From assembly GCA_028718845.1 (NCBI GenBank), contig JAQULA010000071.1:1-7996 (forward strand): a DNA stretch of 7,996 nt. Reading direction: 5' to 3'. This DNA is from Candidatus Omnitrophota bacterium (lineage in GTDB: Bacteria > Omnitrophota > Gorgyraeia > B26-G9). The notes beneath the pieces are model-generated. The model searched no databases, had not been told where the DNA came from, and was given only the letters and a program-made list of their open reading frames with translations. Below, in pieces: positions 1 to 6,580 of this stretch. The translations under genes and the position numbers were made by a program. How positions within the stretch are numbered: the stretch's first letter is position 1; each line of letters starts with the position of its first letter.

Positions 1-6
1 TTTCGG

Positions 7-771
7 ATGAAGCCTGCTTTTGTTAAAAGAAATTTTTCACGTTATGCGCATTGCTATGACCGGTATGCTCAGGTCCAAAATCGCTGTGCTGAACGGTTGA
101 TCGCTTTGGTGCGGGGGAAGGCAGTGGACCGTATCGTTGATGTCGGCTGCGGAACCGGTACCTATACCGCGCGTTTGCGTGCGGAATTTCCCCATGCGGA
201 TATTACTGCCGTGGATATCTCCCCGGAAATGATTGCCATGGCCCGGGCGCGTTTGCCGGATTCGGGCGTGGAGTTTATCGTGGCTGATGCCCGAAACCTG
301 TGTTTTGAAAAGACGGTCGACCTGATTACCTCGAATGCTGCGTTTCAATGGCTGGAGGATCTGGAACCGGTCTTACGGCAGTACAAGGGGATGCTCAGTG
401 AAAACGGCCGGGTTGTTTTTTCTCTGTTTGGAGCGGACACGTTTCAGGAACTGAGTACGGTATTGTCCCTGGCGTATGGTAAAGATGTTCCATTGAGTTC
501 CCGGAGTTTTTTCCCAAGGCGCTGTCTGCAGGAATTAATGCGGCGGGTTTTCAGTGCCTGCCAAATACAGGAAGAGATTATGCCGGAGGAATTCTCCGGG
601 GTACGGGATTTGCTGAATACGATAAAGTATAGCGGAACAGCGGGGCAGGGGATACTCCGGAAAGGATTACTGACCCCGCGGTTCATTGACCGGTTGGAAA
701 CCGTGTATCGCCGGGAATTCGGCGGGGTGGTGGCCACGTACCATATACTGTTTTGTGAAGGAAAAAGTTAA
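7..771 (+). CDS. bioC: Malonyl-ACP O-methyltransferase BioC
   Basis: SAM-dependent class I methyltransferase (254 aa) that methylates the free carboxyl of malonyl-ACP, so the fatty-acid machinery can build the pimeloyl chain of biotin in the cytoplasm. Seen: a BioC-like N-terminus (NFSRYAHCYDRYAQVQ), the SAM-binding glycine loop DVGCGTGT at residues 45-52, the acidic strand-2 motif AVDISPEM that follows it, and the BioC-type SNAAFQWLEDL segment near residue 110. Length is close to the 251 aa of E. coli BioC. The start is the first ATG of the frame. Only 6 nt precede it in the window, so its ribosome site cannot be judged. It is followed by bioD and bioA, which strongly supports the biotin role over a generic methyltransferase. 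The pimeloyl-ACP esterase partner (BioH, BioG or similar) and bioB/bioF are not in the window and may lie upstream. The stop codon lies inside a heptanucleotide repeat. Confidence 0.93.
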   Translation: MKPAFVKRNFSRYAHCYDRYAQVQNRCAERLIALVRGKAVDRIVDVGCGTGTYTARLRAEFPHADITAVDISPEMIAMARARLPDSGVEFIVADARNLCFEKTVDLITSNAAFQWLEDLEPVLRQYKGMLSENGRVVFSLFGADTFQELSTVLSLAYGKDVPLSSRSFFPRRCLQELMRRVFSACQIQEEIMPEEFSGVRDLLNTIKYSGTAGQGILRKGLLTPRFIDRLETVYRREFGGVVATYHILFCEGKS

Positions 772-789
772 AAGTAAAAAGTAAAAAGT
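762..789 (+). repeat. Heptanucleotide tandem repeat (AAAAAGT x4)
   Basis: Four head-to-tail 7-nt units: AAAAAGT (762-768), TAAAAGT (769-775), AAAAAGT (776-782) and AAAAAGT (783-789), differing at one position. The second unit supplies the bioC stop (TAA, 769-771), so the last sense codons of bioC are repeat-derived. A further A-rich run follows at 794-800. Units of 7 nt are not a multiple of three, so gain or loss of a unit by slippage would alter the extreme C-terminus of BioC. Confidence 0.85.
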
Positions 790-950
790 TTTGAAAAAAA
801 CGGTAATCAGATATGCCGGTTGAATGGTTTTTATCGATTACCTGAACTTTGTACCCGCCGGGGATTCGGCGAGGCTCGCCACAGGCAGCCTCAGAATTGA
901 GCTTGGCGGCTTTTATCTTGTTGCTTTTTATTTATCCGCGAGGAGGGTTT
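772..950 (+). other. bioC-bioD intergenic leader with small overlapping hairpins
   Basis: A 179-nt gap that interrupts an otherwise tight operon. It begins with the AAAAAGT repeat and contains three short, mutually exclusive inverted repeats: CGCCG/CGGCG (856-860 with 867-871), GGCGA/TCGCC (868-872 with 876-880) and GAGGCT/AGCCTC (871-876 with 887-892). T-rich runs follow around 911-935. I see no convincing promoter, BirA operator or intact intrinsic terminator. The open frame that extends through this stretch upstream of bioD shows no family resemblance before residue 951. A leader or attenuator role is only a guess. Confidence 0.35.
941..946 (+). promoter_or_regulatory. Ribosome binding site of bioD
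   Basis: AGGAGG ends 4 nt before the ATG at 951. It decides the bioD start against the in-frame TTG at 849, because the P-loop protein begins exactly at 951. Confidence 0.8.
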
Positions 951-1655
951 ATGGATGCACTATTCGTGATCGGCACGGATACCGGGGTGGGCAAGACCAT
1001 GATTACCGGTTTGTTCGGCCGTTATCTTCAGGAAAGAAAATACCGGGTGGTTACCCAGAAGTGGGTACAAACCGGCAGCCGGGTGCCGGAGGATATCTAT
1101 ACCCACCTGCGTTTAATGCGGATCAAGCCTCCGGCCATGCGTGCGTATCTTAGGGACATGGCCCCGTATATTTTTCCCTATCCGGCGTCGGCTCATCTGG
1201 CGGCGCGGCGTGCGCATAAAACGATCTCGGCGGCAAAAATCATTTCCGCGTTCAAGGCCTTGACGCAGGCGTTTGAGTTTATTGTGGTTGAAGGCATCGG
1301 CGGGGCCTTAGTGCCGTTAAATCGCAAATCTCTGGTGATTGATATCGCGGTAAAGCTTCGGCTGCCGGTGCTGATCGTGGCCAATAATAAGCTTGGTGCG
1401 GTCAACCATACCTTACTGACCATTGAAGCGATACGGATCCGGGGTTTGAACGTCGTTGGAGTGGTCATGAACTCGCCGCAAAATAACCAGCATTCTGCGG
1501 TGACGAGGGATAATCCGCAGATTATCCAAAAGTTGTCCCAGGTCCCGGTTTTGGGCCTAATGCCCTGGTCGAATACGGCCGATGAGGCGGTTCGCGCGTT
1601 TCGGCCGATCGGTTCCCGGATCCTGACGCGCATGAACAGGAGGAAATATGGCTGA
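951..1655 (+). CDS. bioD: Dethiobiotin synthetase BioD
   Basis: ATP-dependent enzyme (234 aa) that carboxylates 7,8-diaminopelargonic acid (DAPA) with CO2 and closes the ureido ring to give dethiobiotin, the penultimate biotin step. Seen: the P-loop GTDTGVGKT at residues 8-16; the substrate segment QKWVQTGS with Lys37 and Thr41 at the same positions as the E. coli catalytic residues; Asp48 as a likely metal ligand; the YPASAHLAA segment (77-85); VVEGIGGALVPL with Glu114; and a later NNKLGAVNHTLLT segment typical of the family. Trp38 stands where many BioD proteins have Pro (KP..TG). Start chosen at the ATG 4 nt after AGGAGG; the 34-codon upstream extension from a TTG is rejected. The 3' end overlaps bioA by 8 nt, and the bioA ribosome site AGGAGG (1638-1643) lies inside bioD, so translation is probably coupled. 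Confidence 0.94.
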   Translation: MDALFVIGTDTGVGKTMITGLFGRYLQERKYRVVTQKWVQTGSRVPEDIYTHLRLMRIKPPAMRAYLRDMAPYIFPYPASAHLAARRAHKTISAAKIISAFKALTQAFEFIVVEGIGGALVPLNRKSLVIDIAVKLRLPVLIVANNKLGAVNHTLLTIEAIRIRGLNVVGVVMNSPQNNQHSAVTRDNPQIIQKLSQVPVLGLMPWSNTADEAVRAFRPIGSRILTRMNRRKYG

Positions 1656-2991
1656 TCCCTGGTTAGGTAAAGACCGTTCGTATATCTGGCACCCCTATAC
1701 GCAGATGAAGGACTGCCGGACCATGCCGCCGATCCTGATTGAAAAAGCCCAAGGCCTGAAACTGTATGCTTCCGATGGTTCGTTTTATTACGACACTATT
1801 GCCAGCTGGTGGTGCAATGTGCACGGCCACAATCATCCGGTGATAAAAAAAGCGATAAAAAAACAACTGGATTCATTGGAGCAGGTGCTGTTTGCCGGGT
1901 TTACCCATAAACCGGCGATACAACTGGCGGAAAAGCTTGTTCGTATTACGCCGAAAAATCTTACCAAGATATTTTTTTCCGATAACGGTTCGACGGCGGT
2001 GGAAGTGGCGCTGAAGATGTCGTTTCAGTATTGGCGTAATACCGGCGCAGCTAAAAAAAGGTTGTTTGTCGGTCTTGACCGGGGGTATCACGGCGATACC
2101 ATCGGCGCGATGAGCGTCAGCGGCATCGGTTTGTTTAATGAGGCATTCGCGCCGCTGTTTTTTCCGACTTTAAAAGTGCCTTCGCCGTATTGTTACCGTT
2201 GCCCGATGGGAAAGGACAGAAGTTCCTGCCGCCTCGATTGTGTGCGGCCGCTGGAAACGCTCTTGCGTGAACGCGGTAAAGAAATCGCGGCGTTAATCAT
2301 TGAGCCGTTGGTCATGGCCGCCGGAGGAATGATAATCTATCCTCCGGAATATTTAGCGAAAGTGCGCGAATTGACCGGTAAATTCAATGTGCATTGCATT
2401 GTCGATGAAGTGGCCACCGGTTTCGGACGTACCGGAACGATGTTCGCCTGTGAACAGGCCGACATTCAACCGGATTTTATGTGCCTATCCAAAGGCATAA
2501 CTTCCGGATATCTGCCCTTGGGGGTTACGTTGACCACGAAGCGGGTTTTTGAAGCATTTTATGCCGATTACAACCTCAAGAAAACTTTTTATCACGGCCA
2601 TACCTATACCGCGAATCCCTTGGCCTGTGCGGCGGCAAATGCCTGCCTGGATATTTTTCAGGAGCAGGCAACGCTGAAAGCCGTAAAACCGCTGATTACG
2701 ATGTTGCGTGCCGGGATAGAAGATATGCGTTCCCTGGATTACGTCGGAGATGTGCGCAGCGCGGGTATGATCGGCGCGATTGAACTGGTGAAGGATAAAC
2801 GTAAAAAAACACCGTTTTCCTTTAAAGAACGTATCGGCCTGGCCGTCTATAAGAACGGACTTAAAAAGAACCTGTTGCTGCGGCCCCTGGGTAATATCGT
2901 TTATTTCTTTTTGCCCTTGGGTGTAACCCGCGACGAACTGGCGCTGATCCTGGAGCGCAGCCGCGAGGTTTTATGCGAGACGCTCGCGTGA
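1648..2991 (+). CDS. bioA: Adenosylmethionine-8-amino-7-oxononanoate aminotransferase BioA
   Basis: PLP-dependent class III aminotransferase (447 aa, usual length for the family) converting KAPA to DAPA in biotin synthesis. Seen: the BioA N-terminal WHPYTQMKD (14-22), IASWWCNVHGHNHP, the cofactor-phosphate segment SDNGSTA (111-117), GYHGDT (146-151), the PLP-pyridine aspartate in VDEVATGFGRTG (Asp253), the Schiff-base lysine in LSKGITSGYLPLG (Lys282), and the later HGHTYTANPLACAAA region. WW and YTQMKD separate it from generic class III aminotransferases. Residues 182-198 carry four cysteines (C182, C185, C194, C198), a pattern I recall from part of the BioA family and possibly metal binding. 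The start overlaps the end of bioD and has AGGAGG at 1638-1643. The amino donor (SAM or, as in BioK-type enzymes, lysine) cannot be settled from the sequence. It is the last gene of the biotin block. Confidence 0.95.
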   Translation: MADPWLGKDRSYIWHPYTQMKDCRTMPPILIEKAQGLKLYASDGSFYYDTIASWWCNVHGHNHPVIKKAIKKQLDSLEQVLFAGFTHKPAIQLAEKLVRITPKNLTKIFFSDNGSTAVEVALKMSFQYWRNTGAAKKRLFVGLDRGYHGDTIGAMSVSGIGLFNEAFAPLFFPTLKVPSPYCYRCPMGKDRSSCRLDCVRPLETLLRERGKEIAALIIEPLVMAAGGMIIYPPEYLAKVRELTGKFNVHCIVDEVATGFGRTGTMFACEQADIQPDFMCLSKGITSGYLPLGVTLTTKRVFEAFYADYNLKKTFYHGHTYTANPLACAAANACLDIFQEQATLKAVKPLITMLRAGIEDMRSLDYVGDVRSAGMIGAIELVKDKRKKTPFSFKERIGLAVYKNGLKKNLLLRPLGNIVYFFLPLGVTRDELALILERSREVLCETLA

Positions 2992-3043
2992 TCCGAAGCC
3001 CGGGTGGGTCGATCGTTTCCGCGCCACCATACGGCGAGGCCGC

Positions 3044-3149
3044 CAGGACGATAGACGCACGCTTCCGCTATAAACCTCGGCGGACAGGCGCTTCGTTCGC
3101 TGGAAATATTTCTTCTTCGTCCTGACGAACGAAACAAGCGGTCGTTTTT
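3044..3149 (+). other. Inverted repeats in bioA-phoB gap; weak terminator candidate
   Basis: The 237-nt gap between bioA and phoB holds two 8-bp perfect inverted repeats: CAGGACGA (3044-3051) with TCGTCCTG (3117-3124), and TTCGTTCG (3092-3099) with CGAACGAA (3126-3133). The second can extend by CGC/GCG (3089-3091 with 3138-3140) across a 4-nt bulge and is followed by TTTTT at 3145-3149, so it could act as a weak intrinsic terminator for the biotin genes, but its 26-nt loop is large. The arms are interleaved, which allows a pseudoknot. A small hairpin TTCGT-CCTG-ACGAA (3116-3129) competes. Two 8-bp repeats in a gap this size are not strong evidence on their own. Confidence 0.25.
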
Positions 3150-3167
3150 CGGATCTCGGGAGCCGGC

Positions 3168-3196
3168 TTGCAGTTTTACCTTCCGTGCTATACAAT
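3168..3196 (+). promoter_or_regulatory. Putative sigma70-type promoter of phoB
   Basis: TTGCAG (3168-3173), a 17-nt spacer and TACAAT (3191-3196) form a plausible housekeeping promoter 32 nt before the phoB ATG. The -10 is 5/6 to consensus; the -35 matches only in TTG. No phased Pho-box repeats are seen upstream of it, unlike the pstS promoter, so autoregulation by PhoB is not evident. Confidence 0.45.
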
Positions 3197-3228
3197 ACGA
3201 AACAAAGCATAAAAAGGGTGGATAAGTG

Positions 3229-3918
3229 ATGAAAGAAAAAATCCTGATCGTCGAAGATGCCAAGCCGATTGCCCGTATGCTGGAATACAATCTTGAAAAA
3301 GAAGGATTTCGCACGCTGGTGTGTTTCGACGGAGAAACGGCCTTGGAAACCGCGCGTGCCGAGCTTCCGGGGATGGTCATCCTGGATATTATGCTGCCGG
3401 GTATGGACGGATTTACCGTGTGCGCACGGCTGCGTAAAGAAAGCGCGACTGCGCAGATACCGATTATCATGCTGACGGCCCGGGCCGAAGAATCGGATAC
3501 GATTGCCGGATTGGAATCCGGGGCGGATGATTACGTTGCCAAGCCGTTCAGCCCCAGGGAACTCATCGCCCGGATTCGGGCGGTATTGCGGCGGGTGCGT
3601 GCCAATAAACCGATGCCGCCGATATTCAGAGTCGGAGAGTTGAGTGTAGATTTTTCAAAGATTCTGGTTATGGTGAATAACCGGAACGTTGAACTCACCG
3701 CCAAAGAATTCGAGCTGTTAAAGGCCTTATTGCAGGCCCGCGGAAAAGTGGTGTCCCGGGCGTATTTGTTGGACGCGATCTGGGGCTTTGAGCATCCGGA
3801 AGAAATCGAGACGCGTACTGTGGATGTGCATATCCGCACCTTGCGAAAAAAACTTAAACAGGAAGCGAATCGTATTGTTACGGTTAAGAAGTACGGATAC
3901 CGCTTTGTCTGCAGATAG
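3229..3918 (+). CDS. phoB: Phosphate regulon response regulator PhoB (OmpR family)
   Basis: Two-domain response regulator that, once phosphorylated, binds Pho boxes and activates phosphate-starvation genes. The N-terminal receiver domain (about 1-120) has the acidic pair Glu9-Asp10, phosphoacceptor Asp53 in LDIMLPGMDG, Thr83 and Lys105 in the KPFSPREL motif. These positions equal E. coli PhoB numbering. The C-terminal winged helix (about 130-229) contains ELTAKEFELL, the recognition-helix segment TRTVDVHIRTLRKKL (195-209) and a closing GYRF wing. Length is 229 aa, as in E. coli. I chose the ATG at 3229 over the adjacent GTG at 3226 because it matches the family's numbering and lies 7 nt after the ribosome site GGGTGG (3216-3221). 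The stop is TAG. No phoR kinase gene follows; pstS does, after a PhoB-type binding array. PhoB is inferred over a general OmpR regulator from this context and the close motif fit. Confidence 0.88.
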   Translation: MKEKILIVEDAKPIARMLEYNLEKEGFRTLVCFDGETALETARAELPGMVILDIMLPGMDGFTVCARLRKESATAQIPIIMLTARAEESDTIAGLESGADDYVAKPFSPRELIARIRAVLRRVRANKPMPPIFRVGELSVDFSKILVMVNNRNVELTAKEFELLKALLQARGKVVSRAYLLDAIWGFEHPEEIETRTVDVHIRTLRKKLKQEANRIVTVKKYGYRFVCR

Positions 3919-3932
3919 ACGTCGCATTATAT

Positions 3933-3961
3933 TTTACATGGATTTTACACCGCTTTTTCCC
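3933..3961 (+). promoter_or_regulatory. Pho-box-like array upstream of pstS
   Basis: Direct repeats at 11-bp spacing: ATTTTACATGG (3931-3941) and ATTTTACACCG (3942-3952). Read in the classical 7-4-7 Pho-box layout this is TTTACAT-GGAT-TTTACAC (3933-3950), with 4/7 matches per half to CTGTCAT or CTGTCAC. TTTACA at 11-bp period also resembles the TTAACA-type repeats bound by Bacillus PhoP. A third, degenerate unit TTTTCCC (3955-3961) keeps the phase and ends exactly 10 bp before the -10 box, the spacing known for E. coli Pho promoters. Inferred binding site for the PhoB encoded just upstream. Confidence 0.65.
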
Positions 3962-3971
3962 GGCCCCGGGG

Positions 3972-3977
3972 TATAAT
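3972..3977 (+). promoter_or_regulatory. -10 element of the pst operon promoter
   Basis: Perfect TATAAT, with no recognisable -35 hexamer at the usual 17-bp distance (around 3949-3954). The expected -35 position is covered by the Pho-box array, as in activator-dependent class II Pho promoters. The 10-bp spacer contains the palindrome CCCCGGGG (3964-3971). Transcription would begin near 3984, giving a leader of about 25 nt before pstS. Confidence 0.65.
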
Positions 3978-4009
3978 AACCGCTGAGATCCCAGAAGAAA
4001 GGTAATCCG

Positions 4010-4864
4010 ATGAGAAGAATTTTACTGGTGATGCTGCTTGTATTCGGGCTGGGCTGTTCCGCTTCCCGGAATACGAATAAGAGTTTTATTCAGATCAAGG
4101 GGTCGGATACTATGGTCAATCTGGCTCAGGCCTGGGCGGAAAAATATATGGAAGTAAACCCGCTTGAGTTCATTGCCGTTACCGGCGGCGGTTCCGGTAC
4201 CGGGTTATCCAGCCTGATCAGCAATACCTGCGCGATCGCCATGAGTTCCCGTACGGTCAAGCCTAAAGAAATAGCACTGGCGCAGCAAAAAGGAGTGAAT
4301 CCCGCTGAGATTACGGTTGCGCTCGACGGATTGGCCGTGGTGGTGAATCCGGAAAATCCGATCGATCGTTTGACCCTGGATCAGTTGGCCGCTATTTTTA
4401 GCGGAAAGATCAGGAATTGGAAAGAAGTAGGGGGGGCTGATCAGCCGATCGTTATTTTGTCCCGTGAAGTTAATTCCGGAACGCATGTGTATTTCAAAGA
4501 ACACGTGCTGAGAAAGGGCAATCCGGCATCCCGGGAAGAGTTCGCTCCCGGCGCATTACTGATGTCTTCGTCCCAGGCAATTGCCGATGAGATATCCGGC
4601 AATCCGGCGGCGATCGGTTATTATGGTATGGGTTATGTTTCCGCAAAACAGAAAGCGCTGCTGGTGGCGATGAATGATAAATCGGGGTATATATCCCCGA
4701 GTATCGAAAATGTGGTGAACGGAAATTATCCGATATCGCGGCCGTTGTTCTTTTATACCAACGGCGCCCCCGAGGGATTGGTCAGGAAATTTATCGATTT
4801 TTGTCTGTCGGCGGAAGGTCAGAAAATTGTTTCGGCAACCGATTTCGTTCCCTGCAAGCAATAA
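4010..4864 (+). CDS. pstS: Phosphate ABC transporter substrate-binding protein PstS
   Basis: High-affinity phosphate-binding protein (284 aa) that delivers phosphate to the PstCA channel from outside the inner membrane. Seen: a basic-hydrophobic signal peptide (1-15) ending GLGC with Cys16, suggesting a lipoprotein, although Gly at -3 departs from the usual Leu-x-Gly-Cys. Then the mature fold: IKGSDTM (29-35), the phosphate-loop segment TGGGSGTG (58-65), SSRTVKPKE (79-86), DGLAVVVNPENP, a LTLDQLAAIFSGKIRNW signature, and SREVNSGT (151-158), which supplies phosphate contacts in this family. The compact form resembles the short PstS group rather than the longer (about 340 aa) E. coli type. The ATG is preceded by AGAAAGG (3996-4002) at a 7-nt spacing. 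First gene of the pst operon, directly behind the Pho-box promoter; pstC starts 4 nt after its stop. Confidence 0.93.
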   Translation: MRRILLVMLLVFGLGCSASRNTNKSFIQIKGSDTMVNLAQAWAEKYMEVNPLEFIAVTGGGSGTGLSSLISNTCAIAMSSRTVKPKEIALAQQKGVNPAEITVALDGLAVVVNPENPIDRLTLDQLAAIFSGKIRNWKEVGGADQPIVILSREVNSGTHVYFKEHVLRKGNPASREEFAPGALLMSSSQAIADEISGNPAAIGYYGMGYVSAKQKALLVAMNDKSGYISPSIENVVNGNYPISRPLFFYTNGAPEGLVRKFIDFCLSAEGQKIVSATDFVPCKQ

Positions 4865-4868
4865 CGTT

Positions 4869-5732
4869 ATGCGTAAAATCAAAGAATTCATTATTGAAAA
4901 ACTGATTCTTTTCTGCGGATTGGCCTCGATATTTTTTGTCGTGCTTATCTTTCTGTTTTTGCTCAAAGAGGGGTTGTCCGTGCTGAAAACGGTCGGTATC
5001 GGCAGTTTTCTCTTCGGAAAAAACTGGTATCCGATATCCGACCCGGCTCAATTAGGTATCCTGCCGTTGATTTTGGGATCGCTCCTGGTCACCCTGGGCG
5101 CGGCGCTTATTTCCATTCCCATCGGGATTGCCTGCGCCGTGTATATCGCGGAAGTCGCTCCGCTGAAAATGAAAGAAGCGCTTAAAGCGGGCATTGAATT
5201 ATTAGCCGCTATTCCCAGTGTGGTGTTGGGGTTTATCGGCATGGTTACCCTGGTGCCATGGGTAAAACATCTGTTTCATCTGCCTACCGGGCTGACCGCT
5301 TTCTCCGGATCGGTGATGCTGGCGTTTATGGCTATGCCGACGATTGTTTCCATCGCCGAAGACGCTTTGTATTCCGTGCCCAAATCCTATCGGGAAGGCG
5401 CCCTGGCCCTAGGCGCCACGCATTGGCAGACGATCTACCGGGTTTTGCTTCCGGCGGCTTCCTCCGGGATTGTTGCCGCGGTGATGCTGGGTATCGGAAG
5501 GGTGATCGGAGAAACTATGGCGGTAATGATGATTACCGGAAATGCCGCCGTACTGCCTAAAAGTATTCTTGAACCGGTGCGCACCCTGACGGCCACGATT
5601 GCCGCGGAAATGGGGGAGGCGGTGGTGGGCAGTGAGCATTATTTCGCTTTATTCGCGATCGGGATCGTTTTGTTTGTGATCAGTTTTCTGATTAACCTTA
5701 CTGCCGATTTATTTTTACACCGGAACCAATAA
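4869..5732 (+). CDS. pstC: Phosphate ABC transporter permease PstC
   Basis: Integral inner-membrane subunit (287 aa) that forms the phosphate channel with PstA. Predicted membrane segments lie at about 12-32, 63-93, 107-128, 145-165, 195-222 and 252-280, the six-helix plan of the family. Seen: IPSVVLGFIG in the third helix, MAMPTIVSIAEDAL, the cytoplasmic EAA coupling loop EGALALGATHWQTIYRVLLP (about 175-194) that docks onto PstB, and GIGRVIGETMAV with Arg210 and Glu214, a charged pair conserved in PstC. The chosen ATG lies 4 nt after the pstS stop. An in-frame TTG at 4827 would add 14 residues inside pstS and is less likely. No strong Shine-Dalgarno sequence is visible, so translation probably depends on coupling to pstS. 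Its stop TAA shares one base with the pstA ATG. Confidence 0.94.
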   Translation: MRKIKEFIIEKLILFCGLASIFFVVLIFLFLLKEGLSVLKTVGIGSFLFGKNWYPISDPAQLGILPLILGSLLVTLGAALISIPIGIACAVYIAEVAPLKMKEALKAGIELLAAIPSVVLGFIGMVTLVPWVKHLFHLPTGLTAFSGSVMLAFMAMPTIVSIAEDALYSVPKSYREGALALGATHWQTIYRVLLPAASSGIVAAVMLGIGRVIGETMAVMMITGNAAVLPKSILEPVRTLTATIAAEMGEAVVGSEHYFALFAIGIVLFVISFLINLTADLFLHRNQ

Positions 5733-6580
5733 TGATAAATTCCCGTATCACCCAAAAAATTGCTTTTTTCGGTTTATTCCTGGCTACCCTGCTGATCGTT
5801 CTGCCGGTGGGAATGATCCTGGTGATTATTGTCCAGAAGGGGTGGCCGGCGATAACCTGGCAATTCCTGACGGATATGCCGCGTCAGGGCATGCGTGCCG
5901 GGGGGATTTTTCCGGCTATTGTGGGAACTATTTATTTGGTCGGCGGGGCGATCATGTTCGCGCTGCCGATCGGTTTATTAGCCGCGATCTATTTATGCGA
6001 ATATGCCCGGCATAGCGTCATCACCCGGATCATCAAGCTGGCAATCGTGAATCTTTCCGGGGTCCCTTCGGTGGTTTACGGGCTGTTCGGCCTGGCGTTG
6101 TTCGTGGTGTTTTTCCGGTTTGGGGTGTCGATTTTATCCGGTTCGCTGACATTGGGGATCATGATCCTGCCGATTATCGTGACTGCTTCACGGGAAGCGC
6201 TGGAAAGCGTTCCGTATTCATTCCGGGAAGTAAGCTTGTCCCTGGGCGCGAGTAAGTGGCAGACTATCCGTCATATTGTCCTGCCCAACGCTATCCCCGG
6301 GATATTGACCGGAACGATACTGGGACTGGGCCGCGCTGCCGGGGAAACCGCGCCGATCCTGTTTACCGTGGCGGCGTTTTATTTGCCGCAATTACCGACA
6401 TCGTTGTTTGATCAGGCCATGGCGCTGCCGTATCATCTCTATGTTATTTCCACCCAGGTTCCTAATGTCGATGAAAAGATCCGCTATGGTACGGCCCTGG
6501 TTTTATTGACCCTGGTACTGGTGATGAACCTTATCGCGATTGTTATTCGTGCTCAATTCAGGAAGAAGAAGAAATGGTAA
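5732..6580 (+). CDS. pstA: Phosphate ABC transporter permease PstA
   Basis: Second channel subunit (282 aa), partner of PstC. Membrane helices are predicted at about 10-34, 61-88, 103-128, 133-152, 186-213 and 252-273. Seen: the PstA segment GGIFPAIVGTIYLV (57-70), LSGVPSVVYGLFGLALF (108-124), ILPIIVTASREAL, the EAA coupling loop EVSLSLGASKWQTIRHIVLP (166-185), and GLGRAAGETAPILFT with Arg201 and Glu205. The GETAPI variant is typical of PstA, whereas PstC has GETMAV. The start codon overlaps the pstC stop (TAATG) and the 3' end overlaps pstB1 by 7 nt, so the proteins are likely made in step. The C-terminus ends in a basic RKKKKW tail on the cytoplasmic side. Nothing in this protein looks degraded, which matters for judging whether the transporter is alive. 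Confidence 0.94.
   Translation: MINSRITQKIAFFGLFLATLLIVLPVGMILVIIVQKGWPAITWQFLTDMPRQGMRAGGIFPAIVGTIYLVGGAIMFALPIGLLAAIYLCEYARHSVITRIIKLAIVNLSGVPSVVYGLFGLALFVVFFRFGVSILSGSLTLGIMILPIIVTASREALESVPYSFREVSLSLGASKWQTIRHIVLPNAIPGILTGTILGLGRAAGETAPILFTVAAFYLPQLPTSLFDQAMALPYHLYVISTQVPNVDEKIRYGTALVLLTLVLVMNLIAIVIRAQFRKKKKW

Noticed and set aside
772..850. Promoter for bioD around TTGAAA at 791-796
   Set aside because: No acceptable -10 hexamer is found at 16-18 nt; the match is part of an A-rich repeat tail.
849..950. N-terminal extension of BioD from a TTG at 849
   Set aside because: The extension has no family resemblance, while AGGAGG sits 4 nt before the ATG at 951, where the P-loop protein begins.
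2901..3470. Minus-strand open frame of 189 codons across the bioA-phoB gap
   Set aside because: It overlaps the end of bioA and the start of phoB in antisense, has an arginine- and serine-rich composition typical of shadow frames, and shows no recognisable domain.
4827..4868. Earlier TTG start of PstC inside pstS
   Set aside because: It would add 14 residues unlike PstC N-termini; the ATG at 4869 directly follows the pstS stop and fits the operon spacing.
4556..4966. Minus-strand open frame of 136 codons opposite pstS/pstC
   Set aside because: It lies fully antisense to two well-supported genes, with no motif or ribosome site.
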